From Heyndrickxia sp050281185 (GTDB lineage Bacteria; Bacillota; Bacilli; Bacillales; Bacillaceae_C), in the NCBI RefSeq assembly GCF_050281185.1, contig NZ_JBNNWS010000002.1, positions 186,001-250,000 of the forward strand: DNA of 64,000 nucleotides. Reading direction: 5' to 3'. This document shows positions 1 to 8,893 of the stretch, one piece after another. The position numbers were made by a program, and so were the translations under genes. The notes beneath the pieces are model-generated. The model was not told the DNA's origin. It did no database searches and saw only the letters and a program-made list of their open reading frames with translations. Position 1 is the first letter of the stretch. The number at the start of each line of letters is the position of its first letter.

Positions 1-386
1 GACTTTTAATTATACGTATTGTTTTAGGACTTACATTTGCCGGACACGGCACTCAAAAATTATTTGGATGGTTTGGAGGACACGGAATAAAAGGAACTGG
101 CGGTTTCTTTGAATCGATTAATATTAAACCTGGAATCATGATGGCACTATTAGCAGGTCTAGGTGAACTTTTCGGAGGATTATTATTTGCCTTAGGACTT
201 TTAACTCCAATTGGAGCACTTTTAATCGCTCTTACAATGCTCGTAGCGATTGTTAAAGTACACGGACAAAACGGCTACTGGGTTACACAAAATGGTTATG
301 AATATAATTTCTTACTTATTATCGTAGCAATTGGTGTGGCTCTTGTTGGTCCTGGAAGCTATTCAATTGACTCAATTATTTTCTAA
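1..386 (+). CDS. DoxX family membrane protein (3' part; start lies before the window)
   Basis: The reading frame is open from base 3 to the TAA at 384-386, so the gene starts before the window and about 127 codons are present. The visible part begins LLIIRIVLGLTFAGHGTQKL and continues with LFGWFGGHG, the GHG-x-QKLFG-x-GG signature of DoxX/YphA-type small membrane proteins. At least three hydrophobic helices follow. Family members are four-helix membrane proteins, some linked to redox or thiol stress. Nothing here fixes the substrate. A strong hairpin follows the stop. Family assignment is firm; function is not. Confidence 0.85.
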   Translation, partial: LLIIRIVLGLTFAGHGTQKLFGWFGGHGIKGTGGFFESINIKPGIMMALLAGLGELFGGLLFALGLLTPIGALLIALTMLVAIVKVHGQNGYWVTQNGYEYNFLLIIVAIGVALVGPGSYSIDSIIF

Positions 387-400
387 TAAATATTTTTGAG

Positions 401-433
401 ATGAGGGTGAGCTTACGATTCACCCTCATTTAT
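401..433 (+). terminator. Rho-independent terminator of the DoxX gene
   Basis: A ten-base stem, ATGAGGGTGA pairing with TCACCCTCAT, has a nine-base loop and a short T-rich tail, 15 bases after the DoxX stop codon. Confidence 0.75.
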
Positions 434-633
434 TAACTAATTTTCTACTTCCTATTATAATTTTCTCCTCAAATCCGTCTCACTTACAATCATCATTATC
501 GCCTCTACACTAAAGTAACTTTCAAATAACAAAGTCCTTTTTTCTAAAAATTAAAACTTTAGAATCATTTCCAATAACCCATCATATATTGAATCGTGTT
601 GAAAAATATACAAACAATCAGGGGGTCAAAAGG

Positions 634-1119
634 ATGGATTTTTCTATTAGTAAGCCAAAATTTTTAGTGGTTATTGTAGCTATTTTTGCATTTGCTGCAG
701 CATTTTTGTTTTCACCGTTTTCACAGGCATTCGCTTCAATCAATTATGGGGAAGAGGTTGTATCAGTGGCAAAACGGTATGAAGGAAGCAAGTTTAAAAT
801 GGGAGGCACTACTCCTAAAGGCTTTGATGCAAGCGGATTTACACAATATGTGTACAAAACAGCTGCTACGAAAATGAACATTAAAAGAACAAGTGCTGAC
901 CAATACAAGTCTGGTAAATCCGTAAAATTAAATCAATTACAGCAAGGAGACCTGGTTTTTTATGCAACTGGAGATAAAAAAGGAAAAGTATCCTTTGTTG
1001 CGATCTATATTGGAGATGGAAAATTTATAGGAGCCACATCTAAAGGCGTAAAAATAGTAAAAATGTCAGACAAATATTGGAAAGAGCGTTTTGTAGGTGC
1101 AAAGCGGATTATTAAATAG
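634..1119 (+). CDS. NlpC/P60-fold secreted protein lacking the catalytic residues (pseudoenzyme)
   Basis: The start is ATG 634, because AGGGGGT lies seven bases upstream; a TTG at 589 has no such site. The protein has 161 residues: a signal peptide or anchor (about 1-34, ending SQAFA) and one NlpC/P60 domain (about 37-160). Normal family members are cysteine peptidases cutting cell-wall peptides, with a D-C-S-G-F motif followed by a histidine before G-I-Y-x-G. Here the motif reads FDASGFTQYVYK, so the nucleophile is Ala66 (GCA at 829-831). The histidine position in VSFVAIYIG is Phe121, and the usual FIHA is FIGA (Gly133). The rest of the fold is well kept (GDLVFY, IYIGDGKFIG). I infer a wall-binding or regulatory protein without peptidase activity. 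The gene stands alone. Confidence 0.85.
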   Translation: MDFSISKPKFLVVIVAIFAFAAAFLFSPFSQAFASINYGEEVVSVAKRYEGSKFKMGGTTPKGFDASGFTQYVYKTAATKMNIKRTSADQYKSGKSVKLNQLQQGDLVFYATGDKKGKVSFVAIYIGDGKFIGATSKGVKIVKMSDKYWKERFVGAKRIIK

Positions 1120-1257
1120 GTTTGGATTGGATACTATTTTTCTATTAAAGCATTTTACCAATGATCTACTATGTTCAGATAAAACCAACCTTTTTGATTA
1201 ACGGGTTACAACAATTCACCTAGCTAGTTTCATCCAAAATAATAGCATAGTTAGATA

Positions 1258-1290
1258 CAAAAAACGCTTGGTTTGTCCAGGCGTTTTTAC
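1258..1290 (+). terminator. Probable terminator downstream of the NlpC/P60-like gene
   Basis: AAAAACGC and GCGTTTTT form the stem, with an inner TGG/CCA pairing, followed by T residues. It lies about 140 bases after the stop codon, so some 3' UTR would be transcribed. Confidence 0.55.
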
Positions 1291-1511
1291 TTTTAGCTCT
1301 TTCAGAAGATAAAAACAAATATTCCTAAAAAATTTTTATATTAGGTGACGAACTGTCAAATCAGGTGGCTTTATATCCCACTACGATACACTTTTTTCAG
1401 CTAATACTAATTATTGTGTAAATAAAACGACAATCTGTAAATTACACAATTTCACAAACTTCGCAATCAAAATTTATAAACTAAGTCTTTTTTATCAGTT
1501 TCCTTTTACTT

Positions 1512-1544
1512 TTAATCAAACGTCAAACGTTTGATTAATTTTTC
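1512..1544. terminator. Perfect 11-bp inverted repeat followed by T residues
   Basis: TTAATCAAACG (1512-1522) pairs with CGTTTGATTAA (1528-1538) across a five-base loop and is followed by TTTTTC. It could be a terminator or an operator. No gene start lies close by, so terminator is more likely. Confidence 0.4.
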
Positions 1545-1681
1545 AAATGTAGATATCTGTTCCTTTTTATCTTTTTTCGTATAGAAAAACTTAAGAACAA
1601 ATTTCTAATTCGAGGCTAAAGTCGATAATTATTTAAGAATGATTATTTCTAATAAAATGTTGGACACGCCTAAACGAAGAC

Positions 1682-1719
1682 AAAAAAAACACAGATGGCA
1701 CCCTCGCCATCTGTGTTTT
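1682..1719 (-). terminator. Terminator of proS
   Basis: On the minus strand, eight bases after the proS stop codon, ACACAGATGGC/GCCATCTGTGT form an 11-bp stem with a six-base loop, followed by eight T residues. Confidence 0.85.
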
Positions 1720-1726
1720 CTTCTTA

Positions 1727-3163
1727 TTAATAAGCTTTCGCCCAATACACCAAATGTTTCGCTTCTCCACCGCAGCATACACATGTATCAGAAACCTTTT
1801 CTTCTACAAATGGAATGCAGCGAGATGTAGCGGATGTTTCATCTTTAATGAAGTTTTCGCAAGCCACATCACCGCACCACATTGCTTTGATGAAGCCTGG
1901 TTTTTCAGCAAGGATTTGTTTGAACTCATCCATATTTAGCGCGATACTTGTTCTTTCTTCTCGGTGAGCCTTTGCTTTTTCAAATAAGTTCTTTTGAATG
2001 TCGTCTAAAAGTTCGATGATTTTTGTTTCGAGCTCAGCCATCGGAACAAAGATTTTTTCACCTGTATCTCGTCGAACGAGGACAACTTGACCTTTTTCGA
2101 TATCCTTAGGTCCAACCTCTAAACGTACTGGAATTCCTTTCATTTCAGACTCATTGAATTTCCAGCCTGGCATTTTATCGCTTGCGTCGATATCGACTCT
2201 TGCCACTTTTTTCAACTGATCTCTTAGTTCATACGCTTTATCGAGAACCCCTTCTTTATGTTGGGCAATTGGTACAATCATTACTTGTTTTGGTGCAATT
2301 TTTGGTGGTACGACAAGACCACGGTTGTCTCCATGAACCATAATTAAAGCACCGATTAAGCGTGTTGTAATTCCCCATGATGTTTGATGAACAGTTTGAA
2401 GTTCGCCATTTTTATCCGTATACTGAATGCCAAATGCTTCAGCAAAACCTGTTCCTAAATAATGTGATGTTCCTGATTGCAATGCTTTTCCATCGTGCAT
2501 TAAGCTTTCAATCGTTAATGTATGAACTGCACCTGCAAATTTTTCCTTTTCTGTTTTGCGGCCGCGAAGAACAGGAATTGCAAGATATTGTTCACATACA
2601 GTTGCATACATATCAAGCATTCTTGATGTTTCTTCTTGGGCATCCTCAGTTGTTGCATGACAAGTGTGTCCTTCTTGCCATAGAAACTCTAGAGAACGTA
2701 AAAATGGTCTAGTTGTTTTTTCCCAGCGAACAACATTAGCCCATTGATTATATAGTTTTGGCAGATCACGATAGGAATGAATAATATTTGCATAATGCTC
2801 TCCAAATAAAACTTCAGATGTAGGACGAACACAAAGACGTTCAGTTAGTTCTTCCTCCCCTCCATGTGTCACCCAAGCGACCTCTGGAGCAAAGCCTTCG
2901 ATATGATCCTTTTCTTTTTGCAATAGGCTTTCTGGAATAAACAGTGGCATATAAATATTTTCATGACCTGTTTCTTTAATTTTCGCATCTAATACATCAC
3001 GAATATTTTCCCAAATCGCATATCCATATGGACGGATGATCATTGAACCTCTAACAGAAGAGTAATCAACTAAATCCGCTTTTTTTACTACATCTGTATA
3101 CCATTGTGCAAAATCATCTTCCATTGCGGTTATTTCTTCAACAAACTTCTTATCCTTTGCCAC
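1727..3163 (-). CDS. proS: Prolyl-tRNA synthetase, archaeal/eukaryotic-type (short form)
   Basis: This 478-residue class II synthetase attaches proline to tRNA-Pro in the cytoplasm. It is the short ProRS form: the long editing insertion of the usual bacterial 560-570-residue enzyme is absent between motifs 2 and 3. Motif 2 lies in RPTSEVLFGEHYANIIHSY (about 113-131) and the following VVRWEKTTRPFLRSLEFLWQE. Motif 3 is near HGDNRGLVVPPKIAPKQ. The C-terminus carries a cysteine-rich zinc-type module (Cys 430, 435, 449, 461, 463, 464) and ends in the YWAKAY tail typical of this form. A proline T-box leader lies upstream on the same strand, separated from the ATG by a palindromic repeat. Some Bacillus species carry this form in addition to the long one; the window cannot tell. 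Confidence 0.95.
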   Translation of the reverse strand: MAKDKKFVEEITAMEDDFAQWYTDVVKKADLVDYSSVRGSMIIRPYGYAIWENIRDVLDAKIKETGHENIYMPLFIPESLLQKEKDHIEGFAPEVAWVTHGGEEELTERLCVRPTSEVLFGEHYANIIHSYRDLPKLYNQWANVVRWEKTTRPFLRSLEFLWQEGHTCHATTEDAQEETSRMLDMYATVCEQYLAIPVLRGRKTEKEKFAGAVHTLTIESLMHDGKALQSGTSHYLGTGFAEAFGIQYTDKNGELQTVHQTSWGITTRLIGALIMVHGDNRGLVVPPKIAPKQVMIVPIAQHKEGVLDKAYELRDQLKKVARVDIDASDKMPGWKFNESEMKGIPVRLEVGPKDIEKGQVVLVRRDTGEKIFVPMAELETKIIELLDDIQKNLFEKAKAHREERTSIALNMDEFKQILAEKPGFIKAMWCGDVACENFIKDETSATSRCIPFVEEKVSDTCVCCGGEAKHLVYWAKAY

Positions 3164-3322
3164 AATACATCTTCCCTTCGATTTTTTAAAGGCTCTTTTC
3201 TAAAACTTTATTGCTTTTGAAACGAAATCTTATTTCTACCATATCAGAAAGTTGAGGAGATCCATTTTATAAGAAAGGCTCTTTTCGTATAAATTGTTGT
3301 TTTTAGACTATAAACTTAGTCC

Positions 3323-3450
3323 ATTGATTTCCGCTTCAGACACTTGCTTTCCGCGGGGAGGGATGGGAGCCTCCTCAGCGTAACCGCCTGTGGAGTCTCC
3401 CATTTCCCTCTTTTTCCCGCAGGAGTCAAGTGTCCTCCGCTACAATCAAC
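3323..3450. repeat. Palindromic GC-rich intergenic repeat between proS and its T-box
   Basis: A roughly 128-bp imperfect palindrome. TTGATTTCCGC at one end mirrors GCTACAATCAA at the other, and ACACTTG...GCGGG mirrors CCCGC...CAAGTGT inside. It is far more GC-rich than its surroundings. Similar palindromes ending in the ACACTTGCTTTCCGCGGG type are familiar from Bacillaceae intergenic DNA (recall, not searched). It would form a long hairpin in the proS mRNA leader. Confidence 0.65.
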
Positions 3451-3594
3451 TCAGATTGTTAATAAAATATCACTAAAAAAGCAACAAACTTTACGAAAAT
3501 AGCCATAAGAAAAAATGCTCCGAAACTAAATGATATTATGGAGTGATCTCTATACGAAATAGCAATAATCTTTCCAAAATACCTATTTTAAACG

Positions 3595-3820
3595 CAAAAA
3601 AACCCCGATCCCGAAAAAGGGACCGAGGCCTGGTGGTACCACCCTTATTTACAGCTATGCTGTACACTCTTTGCTGATAACGGTTCGAAAACCGCATGTA
3701 TCTTAGTTAAAATCGATACAGAACTCCAAGGCAGGTTCAAATGGGGTCTCTGGAAACTTTTCACCAATCGTTTCCTCTCTAGAAGAGACGAAGACATTTT
3801 ACTAATCCTTATCTACGTTT
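3595..3820 (-). promoter_or_regulatory. T-box riboswitch, proline specifier (proS leader)
   Basis: On the minus strand the T-box core AGGGTGGTACCACC lies at plus 3631-3646. It is followed by a strong hairpin (CCTCGGTCCC...GGGATCGGGG) and seven T residues at about 3597-3630. In stem I the specifier loop reads GAA-CCT-G; the proline codon CCT is plus 3733-3735. The variable base after TGG is T, which suits the A73 discriminator of tRNA-Pro. Uncharged tRNA-Pro binding would favour the antiterminator and allow transcription into proS, whose ATG lies about 430 bases downstream. Confidence 0.88.
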
Positions 3821-3884
3821 TTTTATATATAATTTTTAAAAAATATACTAATTTTTTTATACAAAGTCAAGCTGATACATCTTT

Positions 3885-4916
3885 TTATTTTTTGATTTTT
3901 ATTAATTTCACTTTTTCATTTTTTACATCTAAAATTTCTAACAGGAATACAAATACCGGAATCCCGAGGATAAGTCCCCATACACCAAAGAAGTGCTCCG
4001 AAAAAATTAAAACGATAAATGTGTAAAATACAGGCAAATTTGTTTTCGAAGACATTAATTTCGGATTTAAAACATAGGCTTCGATAGCATGAACAACAGC
4101 AATGACGATAACAATCCATAATACGTGAACAAACCCGCCGATACTATAGGCGATAATACATAACGGGATAAGTGAAATAATTACCCCAGCGACCGGAATT
4201 AATCCTAGGACGAAAATCATCATCGCTAACCCGAATAGCTGTGGAAATCCCATAATGGAAAGGGCAATGGTTGTAAGAACCGTATTTACAATCGCAATAA
4301 TAAACTGTGCCTCGATAACCTTCCCAAAAGTAGCCACAAATTTTTTGCAAAAAAACTCAATCTCATCATAAAATGGAGCCACTTTACTGTCTTTGAATTT
4401 CTTAGTAAAATCAATCAGTCTCTCTTTTTCTAAAAGATAGAAAAGACTTAGTATTAGGGATAAGAAAATATTTAAGCTTAATTTACCTACATTTGAAAAA
4501 TAACCAAGTAAAAATGTAAATCCTTGTTTCAAAAAGCTTGTGATTTCAATTTTTTCTGTAATCTGCTGCACAATATAGTTAATTACCACACTTTCTTGTG
4601 GCTGGGAATAGAAATTAACTAACTGCATTATTAACTGGGTAATTTGAGTAATAAGCAATGGTAAGTATTTTACTATACCAAGTGATAGCAAGCCAACAAT
4701 TGCGACATATAGAACGATTACCGTTATTTTTCGATGTATATGAAATCGTCTAGATACAAAATCTGAAAGACGATCCATTAAAAAAGCAAAAATAAACGTT
4801 AGCAGTATTAAATTCATCATACTTCGCAAAAAGTATAATATGAGCGCAATCAAAGCAAATATAATAAACCGTTTTACACTTCTTTTCCGAAAAAAACTGC
4901 TAACAAACTCTGCCAT
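3885..4916 (-). CDS. AI-2E family transporter (YdbI/YubA/YtvI-like membrane protein)
   Basis: I use ATG 4916 (M-A-E-F-V) because AGGGGGAA sits eight bases upstream; the frame stays open to 4967 without a better site. The protein has 343 residues and about eight hydrophobic helices: an N-terminal pair, a long soluble middle (about 80-180), then helices in the conserved C-terminal half with GLIPVAGVIISLIP and ending FGVWGLILGIPVFVFLLEIL. This is the AI-2E transporter (UPF0118) pattern. Some relatives export autoinducer-2 or act as Na+/H+ antiporters. Substrate cannot be told here. The gene is followed by the proS T-box leader on the same strand, with no clear terminator between. Confidence 0.85.
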   Translation of the reverse strand: MAEFVSSFFRKRSVKRFIIFALIALILYFLRSMMNLILLTFIFAFLMDRLSDFVSRRFHIHRKITVIVLYVAIVGLLSLGIVKYLPLLITQITQLIMQLVNFYSQPQESVVINYIVQQITEKIEITSFLKQGFTFLLGYFSNVGKLSLNIFLSLILSLFYLLEKERLIDFTKKFKDSKVAPFYDEIEFFCKKFVATFGKVIEAQFIIAIVNTVLTTIALSIMGFPQLFGLAMMIFVLGLIPVAGVIISLIPLCIIAYSIGGFVHVLWIVIVIAVVHAIEAYVLNPKLMSSKTNLPVFYTFIVLIFSEHFFGVWGLILGIPVFVFLLEILDVKNEKVKLIKIKK

Positions 4917-5061
4917 GTTTCTGTTTCCCCCTAAAACCCGAAATTTATCTATACTGCACCTCACCATATTACTTTATTTTCTCATACTTTCATACTATAT
5001 AACCTAAAAAAACTATAAAATTTCTTTGTTTTTTTAAAATTTTATGCATCGTAATATTTGT

Positions 5062-5976
5062 CTAATTCCTTTGACTATTAAGTATTTCCAATAAGGTGTT
5101 ATTTAATTCAGAATATTTAAAAATAAATCCGTGATTTATTGTTTTTTCAGGAAAAACACATTGACCTTTTAGAAGCATATTACTCATTTCTCCTAATCCT
5201 AGTTTTAATATCCAACTAGGGACAGGAAGCCAGTGTGGTGAATGCTTTACAGATGAAATGGTTTTTCCAAACTCCTTCATACGAACAGGATTAGGTGCGG
5301 TTACATTTAATGGCCCCTTAATTTGTTGATTTTGGATAGCAAAAAAAATCATTTGGACGGCATCCTCCACATGAACCCATGAAACCCACTGCTTACCTGA
5401 ACCAATTGTACCGCCGATTCGCAAGCTATATGGGAGCAGCATCATAGGTAGAGCACCCTTTTGACCTAATACTAATCCTAATCGTGCAAATACCGTTCTT
5501 ACACCATAATCCTGAGCTTTATTCGCTTCTTCTTCCCATTTTCTCACAACTGCAGCTAAAAAATCATCAGCCTCTGTCCCTACTTCTTCACCGAAGGTTT
5601 TCATTTCAGACATTCCATAGTAACCAATGGCAGAGGCATTAACGAGAACCTTGGGTTTAGATTGTAACTGATCAATGATTCGGATGATTTCTTTTGTTGA
5701 GGCCATTCTACTATCGAGGATTTTTTTCTTTTTTTCTTTTGTCCAGCGAATCCCATTAATGGATTCCCCCGCTAAGTTAACAATTGCATCTACTTCTTGA
5801 AGCTTCTCTTCTGGTCGACTATCTTTTTGAAGCCAATTAACAGCATGCACTTGTTCAAATTGTGTTATTTTTTCCGGGTTTCTAGTGAGGATGGTCACTC
5901 GGTGATTTTGTTCAATAAGAAGTTTTTGTAATCTTTCCCCGACAAATCCGCTTCCACCTGCAATGACAATATGCAC
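5062..5976 (-). CDS. TIGR01777 family NAD(P)-dependent epimerase (YfhF-like)
   Basis: The start is GTG at 5976, set by AGGAGGGA seven bases upstream. The 304-residue protein begins with a Rossmann nucleotide-binding loop, GGSGFVGERL (residues 7-16). It carries the short-chain dehydrogenase YYG motif in ASAIGYYG and the family signature VNLAGESI near 68. The C-terminal part (LLKGQCVFPEKTINHGFIFKY) matches the DUF1731 tail of TIGR01777 proteins. The family is widespread and related to YfhF/YfcH and to plant SulA-like proteins; the substrate is unknown. It appears to be a single-gene unit facing the same way as the TRAP genes, separated from them by a terminator. Confidence 0.9.
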   Translation of the reverse strand: MHIVIAGGSGFVGERLQKLLIEQNHRVTILTRNPEKITQFEQVHAVNWLQKDSRPEEKLQEVDAIVNLAGESINGIRWTKEKKKKILDSRMASTKEIIRIIDQLQSKPKVLVNASAIGYYGMSEMKTFGEEVGTEADDFLAAVVRKWEEEANKAQDYGVRTVFARLGLVLGQKGALPMMLLPYSLRIGGTIGSGKQWVSWVHVEDAVQMIFFAIQNQQIKGPLNVTAPNPVRMKEFGKTISSVKHSPHWLPVPSWILKLGLGEMSNMLLKGQCVFPEKTINHGFIFKYSELNNTLLEILNSQRN

Positions 5977-6063
5977 TGGCTATCCCTCCTTTTTATTATA
6001 ATCAAACATTATCAACGTTTTTTATCAGCATAATAGTATCTACTTTTTTCTAGATTTACAATT

Positions 6064-6099
6064 TAAAAAAACCTCCGAATATATTTCGAAGGTTTTTCA
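6064..6099 (-). terminator. Terminator of the TRAP permease gene
   Basis: On the minus strand, just past the permease stop codon, AACCTTCGAA...TTCGGAGGTT forms a stem closed by seven T residues. Confidence 0.75.
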
Positions 6100-6101
6100 A
6101 G

Positions 6102-8066
6102 TTAAGCACTAGCCGGAGTTTGCATATTTTTATTATTTTGTTTAAATACAAATTGAAGAACAATCATTCCTACAAAAATACATGCTCCAATGGTGTCCGA
6201 AAGTCCTTCCGGATAAATTAACAATAAACCAGCAGCAAGGGATAGAAGTCTTTCAATTACATTTAACTTTCGATACCAGAACCCTATTAAAGCCCCACCA
6301 ATGGCAATCATTCCACAAAAGGCTGTAATAATTACCCAAACTAATTGGAAGAAGGATGTATCGATCATCAATAATTGAGGTGAGAATACGAACATATACG
6401 GGATAATAAAGGCTGCAATTGCAAGCTTCGATGAATTAATTCCCGTTCTTATCGGTTCTCCTCCCGCTATACCTGAAGCAGCAAATGCTGCCAATGCAAC
6501 TGGTGGTGTAATATCAGCGACAATACCAAAATAGAATACGAACATATGTGCAGCTAGATCAGGCACGTTCAAAGCAATAATCGCAGGTGCGGCAATCGTA
6601 GATGTAATAACATAGTTTGCTGTTGTCGGTGATCCCATTCCTAGGATTAACGATGTAACCATTGTAAAGAATAAAGTAAGCAATAATTTTTCATCAGCTA
6701 AATCAACAAGTCCATTGGCTAATTTTAAACCTAGTCCTGTTTTCGTTACAACACCAACAATAATACCAGCACATGCCGTTGCAGCGGCAACAGATAATGC
6801 TGATTTTGCCCCTTCTGCTAAGGCAATAATAGCGTCTTTTACCCCAATTCGTGTTTCTTTTCTGATTGCACTAACAACTATTGTTGAAACAATTGACCAT
6901 AAAGCCGCCCTCATAATACTCATTCCACTAAATAGTAAAACAACGACAACCAAGATAGGGATCAATAAGTATACCTTCTTCAATACTTCTTTTCGATCAG
7001 GCATTTCTTCGTCGGAAAGGCCTTTTAAGCCAGTACGTTTTGCTTCTAAATGTGTCATGATCCAAATACCAGCAAAATATAAAATAGCTGGTATAGCAGC
7101 TGCTTTTGCAATGGTCCAATATGTCATTCCAGGAATAAAATCTACCATCAAAAAGGCAGCAGCCCCCATAATGGGAGGCATAATTTGTCCTCCTGTTGAA
7201 GCCGCTGCCTCAACAGCTCCCGCAAATTCTTTTCGATAGCCTAATTTTTTCATCATTGGAATCGTAAAAGATCCAGATGTTACAACATTAGATACGGAGC
7301 TTCCACTAATGGTTCCTTGAAGGGCACTGGAGAATACCGCAACTTTAGCTGGTCCTCCGACCCTTTTACCAGCAATGGAGCAGGCTAAATCATTAAAATA
7401 TTGACCGACACCTGTTCTGATTAGAAAAGCACCGAACAGTAAAAACAAAAAGATATAAGTTCCAGAAACCTTTAATGGCGTACCAAATATTCCTTCAGTC
7501 GTAAAGAACATCGTCTGAACGATGGACTCAAGATCTAATCCTCTGTGAATGAAGAAGCCAGGCATATATGGACCGAAGTAGGCATAGGCCAAAAAGATAA
7601 GAGCAATAATCATAATAGGCAGCCCTACCGCTCTTCTAGTAGCTTCTAAAACTAATAGAATCGCAATGAGTCCGACAGTAAAATCAAGAGTTGTCATAAC
7701 CCCAATCCGATTGACGATTGTATCGAACATGAGTGGTAAGTATGAACCGACACCTACTGATAGAACAGCCAAAATTAAATCATACCAAGCAACACTAAAT
7801 TTCTTTTTAGATTTTTTCCGGGCTGGGAAGAGCAAAAAGATTAATGCCAAAGCGAATCCGAGGTGAATGGATAGCAGCTTTTGAATAGGCAGCACTTGAA
7901 AAAGTGAAAAAATGATTTGAAAAATTGAAAAAGCGATTAGTCCAATAAAAACAATCCACTTGAATACACCTTTCAACTTTCTTGTTGCTGATTCTGGATC
8001 AAATTGTTCTAATAGTTTTTGTTGCTCTTCTTCTGAAATTGTTTTAAGTTGTTCCTGTGTCAACAA
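6102..8066 (-). CDS. TRAP transporter permease, fused DctQ-DctM (4TM/12TM) type
   Basis: This 654-residue membrane protein is the fused permease of a TAXI-type tripartite ATP-independent periplasmic transporter, which imports organic acids or similar anions using an ion gradient. A first block of helices (about 30-110) matches the small DctQ subunit. The long remainder matches DctM, with the conserved GTISGSSVSNVVTSGSFTIP and SPTTANYVITSTIAAPAI stretches and the GGQIMPPIMGAAAF motif (about 285-300). The start ATG at 8066 lies inside the end of the DUF1850 gene (23-base overlap), which indicates translational coupling. The TAXI binding protein is encoded further upstream on the same strand. 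Confidence 0.95.
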   Translation of the reverse strand: MLTQEQLKTISEEEQQKLLEQFDPESATRKLKGVFKWIVFIGLIAFSIFQIIFSLFQVLPIQKLLSIHLGFALALIFLLFPARKKSKKKFSVAWYDLILAVLSVGVGSYLPLMFDTIVNRIGVMTTLDFTVGLIAILLVLEATRRAVGLPIMIIALIFLAYAYFGPYMPGFFIHRGLDLESIVQTMFFTTEGIFGTPLKVSGTYIFLFLLFGAFLIRTGVGQYFNDLACSIAGKRVGGPAKVAVFSSALQGTISGSSVSNVVTSGSFTIPMMKKLGYRKEFAGAVEAAASTGGQIMPPIMGAAAFLMVDFIPGMTYWTIAKAAAIPAILYFAGIWIMTHLEAKRTGLKGLSDEEMPDRKEVLKKVYLLIPILVVVVLLFSGMSIMRAALWSIVSTIVVSAIRKETRIGVKDAIIALAEGAKSALSVAAATACAGIIVGVVTKTGLGLKLANGLVDLADEKLLLTLFFTMVTSLILGMGSPTTANYVITSTIAAPAIIALNVPDLAAHMFVFYFGIVADITPPVALAAFAASGIAGGEPIRTGINSSKLAIAAFIIPYMFVFSPQLLMIDTSFFQLVWVIITAFCGMIAIGGALIGFWYRKLNVIERLLSLAAGLLLIYPEGLSDTIGACIFVGMIVLQFVFKQNNKNMQTPASA

Positions 8067-8571
8067 TATTCACTCCTTTCAAAAGTTGAAAAAGAGATAG
8101 TTTCTTTACTTGAATCGTAATGAAAGTACCTGGTTTAATAAAATTTTTAAATGAATAGACCTTGCTTTTATATATAAGCCGATGGTTTGCTACTACTTGT
8201 CCTGTGCTTAAATTAAATGATGGAAAAACCCTATTCATATTTTTAATATAGTAATGACCATTTTCTTGAACAAAAACTTCTCCTTTTTCCGCTTCAGAAG
8301 GCATACCAATTGATGTATCATCATACATTAACTCTATTTGTTTGATACTATTATTTTTTAATATTTTATATGACTCTTTTACTTCTGAAAGATGGATAGA
8401 ATGTGTATATTGGATTTGAAAAGTTTCATTTTTGATTATTGGTAAATAAGCGAGGATTTCCGTAGAATGCATCTTCTGACAAACAATGCTTCTCTGGAAA
8501 GGAATCATAAAAATGATTATGATCAAAAGTGCCGCTAGAAATAAATAAAGGTATTTTTTTCGTACTAGCAT
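8044..8571 (-). CDS. DUF1850 domain protein of the TRAP-TAXI locus
   Basis: This 175-residue protein has an N-terminal signal anchor (about 7-26) and an outer domain with the DUF1850 pattern: FQIQYTHSIHLSEVKESYKI, then YDDTSIGMPSE. DUF1850 proteins are found beside TAXI-type TRAP permeases; their exact job is unknown, perhaps an accessory or small-subunit role. ATG 8571 is supported by AAAGGTG upstream. The gene overlaps the permease start by 23 bases. A copy of the dispersed structured repeat begins 33 bases upstream of the start, so the leader region was altered by repeat insertion. Confidence 0.85.
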   Translation of the reverse strand: MLVRKKYLYLFLAALLIIIIFMIPFQRSIVCQKMHSTEILAYLPIIKNETFQIQYTHSIHLSEVKESYKILKNNSIKQIELMYDDTSIGMPSEAEKGEVFVQENGHYYIKNMNRVFPSFNLSTGQVVANHRLIYKSKVYSFKNFIKPGTFITIQVKKLSLFQLLKGVNIVDTGTT

Positions 8572-8603
8572 ATTTACACCTTTCTTTATAACAATGAACG
8601 AAC

Positions 8604-8818
8604 AAAAGCGTAAGTGCCTTGCTCATCGGCGTACGGATTTCATAGTCTTCGACTGAGATAAAGGAAACACGGTGAGGTATTTCACGAGCCGATGTTGACT
8701 TATCGTAGGGAGGAGACGGAGAAATCCGCTAGCCGATAGGCGCTGGAGCTAGACGTAAACCCCGCTCTTCATAAAGTTATCCACAGTGCGAATATTTTAT
8801 AATTTCCTAAACAACAAG
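8604..8818 (+). repeat. Dispersed structured repeat, full copy 1 (tail type I)
   Basis: The core (8604-8755) is near-identical to cores at 20754, 35693 and (minus) 63630. Its arms are complementary: ATCGGC pairs with GCCGAT, and CGGATTTC with GAAATCCG. An inner GGTGA/TTCAC-type hairpin and a GATAA/TTATC pairing lie between. The tail (8756-8818, CTCTTCATAAAGTTATCCAC...) is shared only with the copy at 20754. It lies between the TAXI gene and the DUF1850 gene. Confidence 0.85.
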
Positions 8819-8893
8819 AAATTTTTTAACCTTAGCTTAAGTTTTGCTTCAGGAAATTTTAACAACAATAACCGTGAACAAAGCCAAGGTTTA

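Larger units (their letters stand above)
1120..1681. other. Intergenic region, 560 bases, two hairpins and no gene
   Basis: No ORF with a ribosome site was found here. It holds a hairpin at 1258-1290 (AAAACGC pairing with GCGTTTT, then a T-run) and an inverted repeat at 1512-1538. The rest is AT-rich sequence without recognisable features. Confidence 0.6.

Noticed and set aside
589..633. A TTG start at 589 for the NlpC/P60-like gene
   Set aside because: No ribosome site precedes it, and the ATG at 634 has AGGGGGT at proper spacing and a normal signal peptide start.
2377..2712. A 111-codon ORF opposite proS
   Set aside because: Antisense shadow inside a clearly recognised synthetase gene.
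6715..7239. A 174-codon ORF opposite the TRAP permease
   Set aside because: Antisense shadow of a strongly conserved gene; no ribosome site and low-complexity composition.
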